This document shows, piece after piece, positions 7,156 to 14,211 of a stretch of DNA of 64,000 nucleotides (the first letter of the stretch is position 1; each line of letters begins with the position of its first letter). The stretch lies in the NCBI RefSeq assembly GCF_016907925.1, contig NZ_JAFBCZ010000008.1, positions 1-64,000 on the forward strand, read 5' to 3'. The notes below the pieces were generated by a model. The model ran no database searches. It saw only the letters and a list, made by a program, of their open reading frames with translations, and was not told where the DNA came from. The position numbers and the translations under genes are program-made. Source of the DNA: Herpetosiphon giganteus (GTDB lineage: Bacteria > Chloroflexota > Chloroflexia > Chloroflexales > Herpetosiphonaceae).

Positions 7156-8690
7156 TTCCGCTAACAATTAATGGCATCGATAGCCAAGCCAGCGTGCAGC
7201 TAAGCGCCACCAATTGGAACGAATGGGCGGTGGTTAATTTGGCGTGTCCGGCGCAAGCCAATGTGCGCCATGCTACGCTAGCGATTGGCAACGAGAATTT
7301 GGGAGTACCCAATGTTAGCCCATTCGACCCAACTTGGCGCTGGGCATGGCAGCCGCGTGGGCAGGCGGGCACAGTCTATGGCAGCTTGCAGATTGAGTTC
7401 GCTGATGGCTCGGTTCAACAGCAAACATTTCAATTTGAGTTGCAACCGCATTTACTTGATGTTGAATTGTGGCAAGCCTTATTGCACGATCTCAGCAAAG
7501 TCGCTCGCTCGTTGGCGCTACGGATTGGCAGCCCCAGTTTTGCCCAAGCGGTGATTGTGCCGCTGCTGCCGCATGATTCAAGCCCATTTTTAGAAGCGTT
7601 GAATTTAATTAACCAAAGCAGCCAGCAAGCCAGCCAGATTGTGCGCCAGTTGCAACGCCACGCCAAATCGACGCTCGATCAGCAGCAGCAGGCTACTGAT
7701 TTGGGTGCGGCTCAGCAATTTAAGCTTGATCAATTGGCCCAGCCCAGCGCCAATTATCAAATGCTCGAACCCTATGGCCCGCTGCCAGCCCAAGTGCAGG
7801 CTGAGCATGCTCGCGCCTCGTTCGATTTGCCAGAGCATCGCTGGTTGGTTGGCCTGATCGAACAAATTGAACGCCGTTTGCGTCAGTTGCGCCGCCTTGC
7901 CGCCGAGCAACGCCAAATTGACTTGAGTGCGCTGCAAACCACAATCGAACAGCGGCTTACAAGCTTGCGTCAATTACGCCAAGCAGCGCCGTTGGCAGGC
8001 TTACAAGCGCGCCAGCAGCCAGTCCAAAGCCAATTGATCAATCGTGATCCGCGCTATCGGCCCATTCGTCAATTGGCCCACAGCTTGCACGAACAACCCT
8101 TGCTGACCTTGGAAGTTGGCAGTTTGGCGCTGCCTTTGGCCGATGTGCCAAGTTTATATGAACAATGGTGTGCCTTGCAGGTCGCACAGCTACTGGCCCA
8201 ATTTGGCACGGTTGAAGCCCAACAATTGCTGAATGAGGATTCGCAACGCGAACGCTGGGTGCTGGGGTTGAATCCGACTACGCCATTGTTGAGCGTGCGC
8301 ATTGGCCCGCAGCTTTGGCATTTGCGCTATCAAGCCCGCTTCACTGCCCAGCCCGATCGTGATGGCTTGTATAGCCTTGATCGCTACCTGCGGATTCCTG
8401 ATTTGGTGCTGCAAACCACGACCGCGCGCGGCAAACAGCTGTTGGTGCTTGATGCCAAATATCGGCGTGCGCCCGACCAGCGCGTGCCGCAAAGCGCACT
8501 CGATGACGTGTATGCCTATCGTGGCAGCCTTGGCTATGCTGGGCAGCCATGTGTGCTCGCCGCTGCGGTGCTCTATCCGCAACAAACGAGCGAAGAATTT
8601 GGCCCGATTGCGGCGCTTGGCCTTACACCAAACAATAACGCTCATGTATCGCGCTGGTTGGAGCATTGGCTCAATCAGCTGCATCAATAA
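7143..8690 (+). CDS. DUF2357/DUF524 PD-(D/E)XK nuclease-like protein, McrC-related
   Basis: A 515-residue protein. The N-terminal half has the DUF2357 signature region (DPTWRWAWQPRGQAG), then a long helical, Gln/Leu-rich segment likely to form a coiled coil (about 215-290). The C-terminal part matches DUF524: YEQW near 339, PD at 419-420 and DAKYR at 437-441, which fit the PD-(D/E)XK metal-ion nuclease core, then ALDDVYAYRGSLG. Relatives normally pair with an McrB-type AAA ATPase in restriction systems. None is present here; the partner by overlap is the pseudo-phosphatase. The start is GTG at 7143 with AGGAG ten bases upstream, inside the preceding gene. Confidence 0.8.
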   Translation: MAELIPLTINGIDSQASVQLSATNWNEWAVVNLACPAQANVRHATLAIGNENLGVPNVSPFDPTWRWAWQPRGQAGTVYGSLQIEFADGSVQQQTFQFELQPHLLDVELWQALLHDLSKVARSLALRIGSPSFAQAVIVPLLPHDSSPFLEALNLINQSSQQASQIVRQLQRHAKSTLDQQQQATDLGAAQQFKLDQLAQPSANYQMLEPYGPLPAQVQAEHARASFDLPEHRWLVGLIEQIERRLRQLRRLAAEQRQIDLSALQTTIEQRLTSLRQLRQAAPLAGLQARQQPVQSQLINRDPRYRPIRQLAHSLHEQPLLTLEVGSLALPLADVPSLYEQWCALQVAQLLAQFGTVEAQQLLNEDSQRERWVLGLNPTTPLLSVRIGPQLWHLRYQARFTAQPDRDGLYSLDRYLRIPDLVLQTTTARGKQLLVLDAKYRRAPDQRVPQSALDDVYAYRGSLGYAGQPCVLAAAVLYPQQTSEEFGPIAALGLTPNNNAHVSRWLEHWLNQLHQ

Positions 8691-8701
8691 AGGAATTAAT
8701 C

Positions 8702-9079
8702 ATGCCAGTTTATGAATATGTGTGTTCGCAGTGCCAAGGGCGTTTTGCCCGCCTCGTGCGGGGTTTTAGCGATCCCAGCGATTTGCAATGCCCGCGTTGT
8801 GCGAGCAAAGCGGTCAGTCGGGCGATTTCACGGGTTGCAGTGGTGCGCAGCGAAGATGCCCGTTTGGATGCAATGGCCGACTCGTCGATGTTCAACGATC
8901 TTGATGAAAACGACCCGCGTTCAGTTGCCCGTTGGGCCAAGAAAATGGGCCGCGAGCTTGGCGACGACCTCGGTGGCGATTGGAACGAAATGGTCGATCA
9001 GATGATCGACGAAGAAATGGGCGGCGAAGGTGAGGGCAAAACTGGCGGCGCGGCCAGCAACGATTTGGGTTGGGGCTAG
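8702..9079 (+). CDS. FmdB-family zinc ribbon protein
   Basis: A 125-residue protein beginning MPVYEYVCSQC, the standard opening of the FmdB family. Two CxxC pairs (CSQC and CPRC) form the zinc ribbon within the first 45 residues. The rest is acidic and Gly-rich, ends GWG, and is probably disordered. The ATG at 8702 was chosen over upstream in-frame codons because it gives the family N-terminus and has AAAGGA before it. It lies 11 bases after the nuclease stop and is likely cotranscribed. FmdB proteins have a putative regulatory role with no firm biochemical function. Confidence 0.85.
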   Translation: MPVYEYVCSQCQGRFARLVRGFSDPSDLQCPRCASKAVSRAISRVAVVRSEDARLDAMADSSMFNDLDENDPRSVARWAKKMGRELGDDLGGDWNEMVDQMIDEEMGGEGEGKTGGAASNDLGWG

Positions 9080-9085
9080 GCTATT

Positions 9086-9220
9086 CCCCTCACCCCCCAG
9101 CCCCCTCTCCCACTGAACGCGGGCGAGGGGGAGCATGCGTGGTGCACCAAGAAATTGGGAGAGAACCACGCGGTTAAAGCCCCTCACCCGTTGGACGGGC
9201 GAGGGGTTGGGGTGAGGGGA
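9086..9220. repeat. Paired-hairpin intergenic repeat, family A (first of two adjacent copies)
   Basis: It runs from CCCCTCACCCCCCAGCCCCC to GGGGTTGGGGTGAGGGG and contains two GC-rich hairpins joined by a less conserved middle with ACCAAGAAATTGGGAG. It is followed by TCTTAACAACCTACCCTTG, which is repeated after the next copy. It lies just after the FmdB stop codon, where it could end transcription. Confidence 0.8.
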
Positions 9221-9240
9221 TCTTAACAACCTACCCTTGT

Positions 9241-9370
9241 AAGCCAGCCCCCGCTCCCACGAAAACGTGGGAGCGGGGGAGCAGCGCGTTTTCATCACGA
9301 TTTCGGCGAAAACCACCAAACCAAAAAGCCCCTCGCCCATTGGATGGGAGAGGGGTTGGGGTGAGGGGAT
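9241..9370. repeat. Paired-hairpin intergenic repeat, family A (second adjacent copy)
   Basis: A second copy in the same orientation, with CCCCCGCTCCCAC near the start and GGGGTTGGGGTGAGGGG at the end. It is again followed by CTTAACAACCTACCCTTG (about 9371-9388). The shared tail indicates duplication of a unit of about 150 bases. A further fragment, GGTTGGGGTGAGGGAGC, follows at about 9419-9435. The remaining 9436-9589 leads into ftsY and holds an extended -10-like TGGTATTAT at 9512-9520. Confidence 0.75.
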
Positions 9371-9589
9371 CTTAACAACCTACCCTTGAAAGATCGTCCA
9401 CACAGCTCGATCGAAGAGGTTGGGGTGAGGGAGCTTCCTCAACTTATTGGCGTTTGATAACGTCTAAATCGCCATGGCAACCTGTGTACATTCCCCCTTC
9501 TGGGCTAAGCATGGTATTATTGCCTGAGGATTGGCGGCAGTGCAGTGGGCAGTGTTTCGCCTACAATTACATGACAAGTTAGGTGCTAT

Positions 9590-10555
9590 ATGTTTCGACG
9601 ACTCTTCGGTGGTGAAGAACGCTCCGAACAAGAAATTAAACAAGAAGAAAAAAAGATTGAACAAAGTGTTCAAAAGACCAAAAGTGGCTTTTTTGGTCGT
9701 ATTACAGCTATGTTCCGCAGCGAAGATCCCATTACCGACGAGCTGTGGGATGAGCTAGAAGAACTGTTGATTGCTGGCGATGTCGGGGCCGAAAACGCCT
9801 TGAAAATCGTCGAACGCGTGCGCGAACGCTGCGAAAAGAAGGGCTTGAAGTTTGCCAGCGAAGCCCGTTCGTTGCTCAAAAGCGAGTTGGTCAACCGCCT
9901 CGACGTTGATACGCCGCAATACTCCGAGCGCTCAACCAAGCCATATGTGATTTTGGTGGTTGGGGTCAACGGGGTTGGTAAAACCACCTTGATCGCCAAG
10001 TTGTCGAATCGCTACAAGGCGATGGGCAAAAATGTCATTTTGGCTGCTGCCGATACCTTCCGCGCCGCCGCAATCGACCAATTGCAACATTGGGCTGATC
10101 GGGTTGGCGTGCCGGTGATTAGCCAACAACCAGGCGCAGACCCAGGCGCAGTTGCCTACGATGCCACCCAAGCAACCTACAATCAACAAGCAGATGTCTT
10201 GATTATCGATACTGCTGGGCGCTTGCAAAGCAAGCACAACTTGATGAAAGAGCTTGAAAAAATCTCGAACGTGGTCAAAAAGCGCTGGCAATATGCACCC
10301 CACGAGGTGCTATTGGTGCTCGATGCTACGACCGGCCAAAACGGCTTGATTCAGGCCCGCGCCTTTACCCAAGCAGCCCAAGTGACCCACTTGGCCTTGA
10401 CTAAGCTTGATGGCACGGCCAAGGGCGGCATCGCCTTCGCGATTGTCCAAGAAATCGAGCGCCCAATTAAATATATTGGCACTGGCGAAACGATCAACGA
10501 TTTAGCCTTATTCGATGGTGAATCATTCGTTAATGCGCTCTTCGAGGAGGAATAA
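9590..10555 (+). CDS. ftsY: Signal recognition particle receptor FtsY
   Basis: A 321-residue SRP-type GTPase that docks ribosome-SRP complexes at the membrane. A short charged N-terminus (1-35, Glu/Lys-rich) replaces the long acidic A domain of enterobacteria. The NG domain follows, with G1 [14 protein letters not shown], the [12 protein letters not shown] insertion-box region, G3 [13 protein letters not shown]4 [10 protein letters not shown] and the closing [13 protein letters not shown]. The ATG at 9590 has only a weak ribosome site. It starts a five-gene run (ftsY, zinc ribbon, lipoprotein, membrane protein, rmlA) with gaps of a few bases or overlaps. Confidence 0.96.
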   Translation: MFRRLFGGEERSEQEIKQEEKKIEQSVQKTKSGFFGRITAMFRSEDPITDELWDELEELLIAGDVGAENALKIVERVRERCEKKGLKFASEARSLLKSELVNRLDVDTPQYSERSTKPYVILVVGVNGVGKTTLIAKLSNRYKAMGKNVILAAADTFRAAAIDQLQHWADRVGVPVISQQPGADPGAVAYDATQATYNQQADVLIIDTAGRLQSKHNLMKELEKISNVVKKRWQYAPHEVLLVLDATTGQNGLIQARAFTQAAQVTHLALTKLDGTAKGGIAFAIVQEIERPIKYIGTGETINDLALFDGESFVNALFEEE

Positions 10556-10556
10556 C

Positions 10557-10748
10557 ATGGCAAAATTGTTATGCCCCGCGTGTAAAAAAGCTCTCAAACT
10601 CAGCCCTGTAATGCGGGTTGGTGCACAAGTTGGCTGTGTCAACTGCGATAACGTGCTCAAGATCGTTAGTCGTAATCCTGATAAGATTGAGGTAGTTGCT
10701 GAATCAGCAACCCACAATGCTGATAGCAAACCAGAATCCTATGCCTAA
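10557..10748 (+). CDS. Small LysW-like zinc ribbon protein
   Basis: A 63-residue protein with two CxxC pairs, CPAC near the start and CVNC near residue 26, separated as in LysW and related treble-ribbon domains. The segment after the second pair (NVLKIVSRNPDKIEVV) also parallels LysW. The C-terminal EDWGE tail that carries substrates in lysine or arginine biosynthesis is absent, so it is not a carrier protein of that kind. The ATG lies one base after the ftsY stop, with GAGGAGG seven bases upstream inside ftsY. The 3' end overlaps the next gene by 8 bases. Function unknown. Confidence 0.75.
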   Translation: MAKLLCPACKKALKLSPVMRVGAQVGCVNCDNVLKIVSRNPDKIEVVAESATHNADSKPESYA

Positions 10749-11268
10749 GTGGACATTGACTCACATTCGTCAGATGCTCCTGATCGGCCTGTTAGCGCCA
10801 TTGCTAACAGGCTGTTTGCTGATGGCCGGACGCAATGAGCAAGCGACGATCACCGCCGATCTCGGCTCGCAAAATGTTGAGTTTGTTAGCAGCGATACCA
10901 ACGGCGAAGCGGTGCTGCAAGCGCTCGATATTGGCTCGCAGCCAATGTTGCTCGATGTGACGTTTAACGCCAAAGTCGATAGCGGCGAATTGGTGATCGA
11001 GGTCTTGAGCGGTGAACAGGCCAATGTGGCATTTACGTTGGTGGCTTCAGCAGAGGGCAGCAGCCAGCGTGGCATTGTGATGAGCAATGATGTTGGCGAT
11101 TTGCAATATCGCGTGAAGTCGACCAACGCGCGCAATGGCAGCTATCGAATCAGCTATCAGCCGCCACCAACACCGACCTTTACGCCAACGCCATCGCCAA
11201 CCTGGACACCCACGCCAAGCGAAACGCCAACCGTGGAGCCAACAGCGGAGGTTACAGCCACGCCATGA
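10741..11268 (+). CDS. Lipoprotein with beta-rich domain and Pro/Thr tail
   Basis: A 175-residue protein starting at the ATG at 10741, which overlaps the zinc ribbon stop. Residues 1-28 form a signal peptide ending in the lipobox LLTGC. The middle (about 35-140) alternates short hydrophobic strands and has no motif I recognise. The last 35 residues are Pro/Thr repeats (TPTFTPTPSPTWTPTPS). It is likely exported and lipid-anchored. Its stop codon overlaps the ATG of the next membrane protein gene, so the two are probably translated together. Confidence 0.7.
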   Translation: MPKWTLTHIRQMLLIGLLAPLLTGCLLMAGRNEQATITADLGSQNVEFVSSDTNGEAVLQALDIGSQPMLLDVTFNAKVDSGELVIEVLSGEQANVAFTLVASAEGSSQRGIVMSNDVGDLQYRVKSTNARNGSYRISYQPPPTPTFTPTPSPTWTPTPSETPTVEPTAEVTATP

Positions 11269-11669
11269 TCGCCAATTCACGGATCAAATTAATTGGTTTG
11301 GTGGCCTTGGGTGCGTTACTCGGCGCAATTGGGGCCTTTATGGCCTATCAAGCGCGGGCGCTTGCACCCAGCCCTGAGCAACTTAAGCCCTATGTTTGGG
11401 CGGTGGTGGCCGTGCCGCTTGGCAGCTTTCTTGGCAGTTTGCTTGGTCAATGGCGCTTGTATCGGCCTTTTGCTGGCTGGTTGGTGCTGACTTATGTGCT
11501 CAGTTTGTTTGCTGCTGCCCGCCTCGAACGGATCTTTGTTGGCCAAGAGGCTGCCGTAGCCAATGGCCATGCCAGCTATTTAATTTTAGCGATTATCTTG
11601 CAAAGTTTCGGTGCATTGCTGGTAGCATGGCGGTTAAGCGCTGTTGCTCCTGCTGCGCCAACTGCTTAG
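11265..11669 (+). CDS. Hypothetical membrane protein with four predicted helices
   Basis: A 134-residue very hydrophobic protein. Helices are visible at about 6-27 (LIGLVALGALLGAIGAFMAY), 45-62, 70-90 and 105-125. No catalytic or binding motif is apparent. The ATG at 11265 overlaps the stop of the upstream lipoprotein (ATGA), indicating translational coupling. It could be a membrane partner of that lipoprotein, but this is only context. Confidence 0.65.
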   Translation: MIANSRIKLIGLVALGALLGAIGAFMAYQARALAPSPEQLKPYVWAVVAVPLGSFLGSLLGQWRLYRPFAGWLVLTYVLSLFAAARLERIFVGQEAAVANGHASYLILAIILQSFGALLVAWRLSAVAPAAPTA

Positions 11670-11693
11670 CGCCCTAAGGAGGCGATGAATTTC

Positions 11694-12761
11694 ATGAAAG
11701 GTTTAGTTCTGAGTGGTGGTAAAGGCACACGCCTCCGCCCAATCACCTATACCAGCGCCAAGCAATTAGTGCCGGTTGCCAACAAGCCTGTGCTTTTTCG
11801 GGTTATCGAAGCCTTACGCGATGCTAATATCGACGAAATTGGGATTGTGATTGGCGATACTGGCAATGAAGTGCGCAACGCTGTGGGCAATGGCTCACGC
11901 TGGGGCGTAAAAATCGAATATATTCCCCAAGAAGCGCCGCTCGGTTTGGCGCATGCGGTCAAAATTAGCCGTCCGTTTATTGGCGACGATAAATTTGCGC
12001 TCTTTTTGGGCGATAACTGTATCGAGGGCGGAGTCAGTTCGTTGGTTTCTGGCTTTGCAACCGCCGATTACAACTCGCAAATTGTGCTTAAGCAAGTGGC
12101 TAACCCACAGCAATATGGCGTGGCCGAATTGCGCCACGATGGCTCGATTGAGCGCTTGACTGAAAAACCCCGCCAACCACGCTCAGACCTTGCTTTGGTC
12201 GGCATTTATATGTTCGACCAGCATATTTGGGAAGCGGTCGAGGCGATTAAGCCTTCGTGGCGCGGCGAGCTTGAAATTACCGATGCAATTCAATGGCTGA
12301 TCGAGCATAATTACCATGTTCATGCCCACATTCATCAAGGCTGGTGGATCGATACTGGCAAGCGCGCCGATATGCTCGATGCAAATCGCTTGATCCTTGA
12401 AGAAATTACGCCGCATGTTTCAGGCTTTGTCGATCGCGATTCGCAATTGGTTGGCAAGGTAACGATTGAAAAAGGCGCGCAAATTATCAATAGCGTCATT
12501 CGCGGGCCAGCGATTATTGGCGAAGATACGCGAGTTGTAAACTCATACGTTGGACCGTTTACCTCGATCTATCATCATTGTACGATTGAGGAAAGCGAAA
12601 TTGAGCACTCGATTGTGTTGGAAAATAGCGAAATTATTCGCCTGCCCAACCGCATCGAAGATAGCTTGATTGGGCGCAACGTCAAGCTGCATACCTCGCC
12701 AATGAAGCCCAAAGCCTACCGCCTCATGCTCGGCGATAACTCCGACGTGGGACTTTTGTAA
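11694..12761 (+). CDS. rmlA: Glucose-1-phosphate thymidylyltransferase, long form
   Basis: A 355-residue nucleotidyltransferase making dTDP-glucose from glucose-1-phosphate and dTTP for deoxysugar synthesis. The N-terminal Rossmann-like domain carries GGKGTRLRPITYTSAKQLVP, FLGDNCIEGG and the DTGKRADML region. Residues from about 240 form a left-handed beta helix of hexapeptides, as in the StrD/long RmlA type. ATG 11694 was preferred over 11685 because AAGGAGG (11676-11682) is too close to the latter and MKGLVLSGG is the usual N-terminus. No other dTDP-sugar genes are nearby. Its last codons are duplicated twice downstream. Confidence 0.9.
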   Translation: MKGLVLSGGKGTRLRPITYTSAKQLVPVANKPVLFRVIEALRDANIDEIGIVIGDTGNEVRNAVGNGSRWGVKIEYIPQEAPLGLAHAVKISRPFIGDDKFALFLGDNCIEGGVSSLVSGFATADYNSQIVLKQVANPQQYGVAELRHDGSIERLTEKPRQPRSDLALVGIYMFDQHIWEAVEAIKPSWRGELEITDAIQWLIEHNYHVHAHIHQGWWIDTGKRADMLDANRLILEEITPHVSGFVDRDSQLVGKVTIEKGAQIINSVIRGPAIIGEDTRVVNSYVGPFTSIYHHCTIEESEIEHSIVLENSEIIRLPNRIEDSLIGRNVKLHTSPMKPKAYRLMLGDNSDVGLL

Positions 12762-13012
12762 AAGGATGAAGGATGAATTATGAGGGATGAAACGCTGCAA
12801 TTACTATTTCATAATTCATAATTCTCATGCTCGGCGATAACTCCGACGTGGAACATTTGTAAAAGGATGAATTATGAGGGATGAAACGCTGCAATTACTA
12901 TTTCATAATTCATAATTCTCATGCTCGGTGATAACTCCGACGTGGAACATTTGTAAAAGGATGAATTATGAGGGATGAAACGCTGCAATTACTATTTCAT
13001 AATTCATCCTTC
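12723..13012 (+). repeat. Three-copy tandem duplication including the 3' end of rmlA
   Basis: Copy 1 (12723-12822) begins inside rmlA at CTCATGCTCGGCGATAACTC and includes its stop codon and the following GGATGAAGGATGAATTATG sequence. Copies 2 (12824-12917) and 3 (from 12918) repeat the same block, including the rmlA tail codons with a shared change (GTGGAACATTTGTAA for GTGGGACTTTTGTAA). Copies 2 and 3 lack 7 bases of the GGATGAA stretch, which changes the period from 101 to 94. The unit ends in TTTCATAATTCATAATT and runs up to the TPR gene start. Confidence 0.92.
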
Positions 13013-13032
13013 ATCCCTCATAATTAAACATT

Positions 13033-14211
13033 ATGGCTGATAAATTCCGACAAGCAGAATTACATTATCGACGTGGATTATCACTTGAACATGCGGGGCG
13101 CATTGCTGAGGCTGTTGAGGAATATCGACAGGCTTTGCAAGAAAATCCGCAGCTTCGGGCTGCCCATGTGGCTTTGGCAAAATATTATTTACGCAATGGC
13201 TTAATGGCCAAAGCTGCCGATGCTTGGCATGCAGTCGTGGCTATCGAGCCAGATTACGAAGGATTAACTAATTATTCCACGGTCTTGATCGAGCTAAAAC
13301 AATATCACGAAGCACGGCGAATTTTGCGCTTGTGCGTCGATCTGTTTCCGCTTGATACCTTTGTAACCTATGAATTGGCCTATATTGATTTTGCTGAGGG
13401 TTTATATCAACAAGCGCTTGATCAATTGCTCGATGTTCGGCCAATTTATAATGATGAATGGGAATTTCACGAACTGATCGGTCGTTGCCAAATTAAGTTG
13501 CAGCTGTATGATGCAGCCTTGGCCAGCTTTGGCCGCGCCATTCTGTTAGTCGAGGATGATGAGCAGATCGAGCAGTTGCAAGATTTGGGCAGCGTTGCCC
13601 GCCGCCATCAAGAATTTGCCATGGTCAGCAACGAAAAAGATGCTTGGTATGCAACTCACGGCCTAATTTGCCTTGGCAGCAACATTGACGATGGCCTAAA
13701 TATCAAGCCGCAAGCTGCATTTGCTTGGTCGTTCGCGGCGATTGCCACAACCTTGCAACGCGCAGCAGCCCTGGCCGAAGGCCATATTTGGCGCTGCGAC
13801 CAAGTACTGGCGCTTGATAGTCAAAGCAAACCGCTGGCCCAAGCCTTGGCTCAGCTTTTACACCGCCCCTATATTCAAAAAATTAGCGACCCCGAAAAAA
13901 ACACCTTGGTGGTGATGGCTGAATTTAACCAAAGCGCCATGCTTGAGGCAATCGCCGAGCAAATCGATGGGCCGCATAGCATTTTTGCCCTGAGCATGAG
14001 CAGCACCCCCGAATTGCTCGATGACGTGCCCGATTTGATTGGCTTGCCGATTCAAAAGCCCAGCCTGCCATGGCCCAGCCAAGCAGCAGCAGTCGCAAAC
14101 GCCAGCCAAGAACTGCTCGCGGCTCTCGCCCAAACTCAGCCAGAGCCAAATCGCGAACAGCAAGTTGAGTATTATCGCGAGCACCACCGCCTAATTAGCC
14201 TGAACGACTAA
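13033..14211 (+). CDS. Tetratricopeptide repeat protein
   Basis: A 392-residue soluble protein without a signal peptide. The first 180 residues are TPR-type helix pairs, for example AELHYRRGLSLEHAGRIAEA, then AAHVALAKYYLRNGLMAKAA and YELAYIDFAEGLYQQALDQL. The remainder (about 200-392) is a domain I do not recognise, with long aliphatic helices and a Gln-rich end. TPR arrays mediate protein contacts, so it is probably an adaptor. The start lies directly after the tandem repeat. The 3' end overlaps the convergent SpoIIE-type gene by 17 bases. Confidence 0.8.
   Translation: MADKFRQAELHYRRGLSLEHAGRIAEAVEEYRQALQENPQLRAAHVALAKYYLRNGLMAKAADAWHAVVAIEPDYEGLTNYSTVLIELKQYHEARRILRLCVDLFPLDTFVTYELAYIDFAEGLYQQALDQLLDVRPIYNDEWEFHELIGRCQIKLQLYDAALASFGRAILLVEDDEQIEQLQDLGSVARRHQEFAMVSNEKDAWYATHGLICLGSNIDDGLNIKPQAAFAWSFAAIATTLQRAAALAEGHIWRCDQVLALDSQSKPLAQALAQLLHRPYIQKISDPEKNTLVVMAEFNQSAMLEAIAEQIDGPHSIFALSMSSTPELLDDVPDLIGLPIQKPSLPWPSQAAAVANASQELLAALAQTQPEPNREQQVEYYREHHRLISLND

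Noticed and set aside
6301-9079. Complete McrBC restriction system
   Set aside because: No AAA GTPase/ATPase or methylated-DNA-binding domain is present, only the nuclease-like gene.
8921-9340. Minus-strand open frame covering the FmdB end and the family A repeats
   Set aside because: It is built from repeat sequence and the complement of FmdB, with no start signal.
12762-13032. CRISPR-like array after rmlA
   Set aside because: The units are contiguous direct repeats of about 94-101 bases with no unique spacers and no cas genes.
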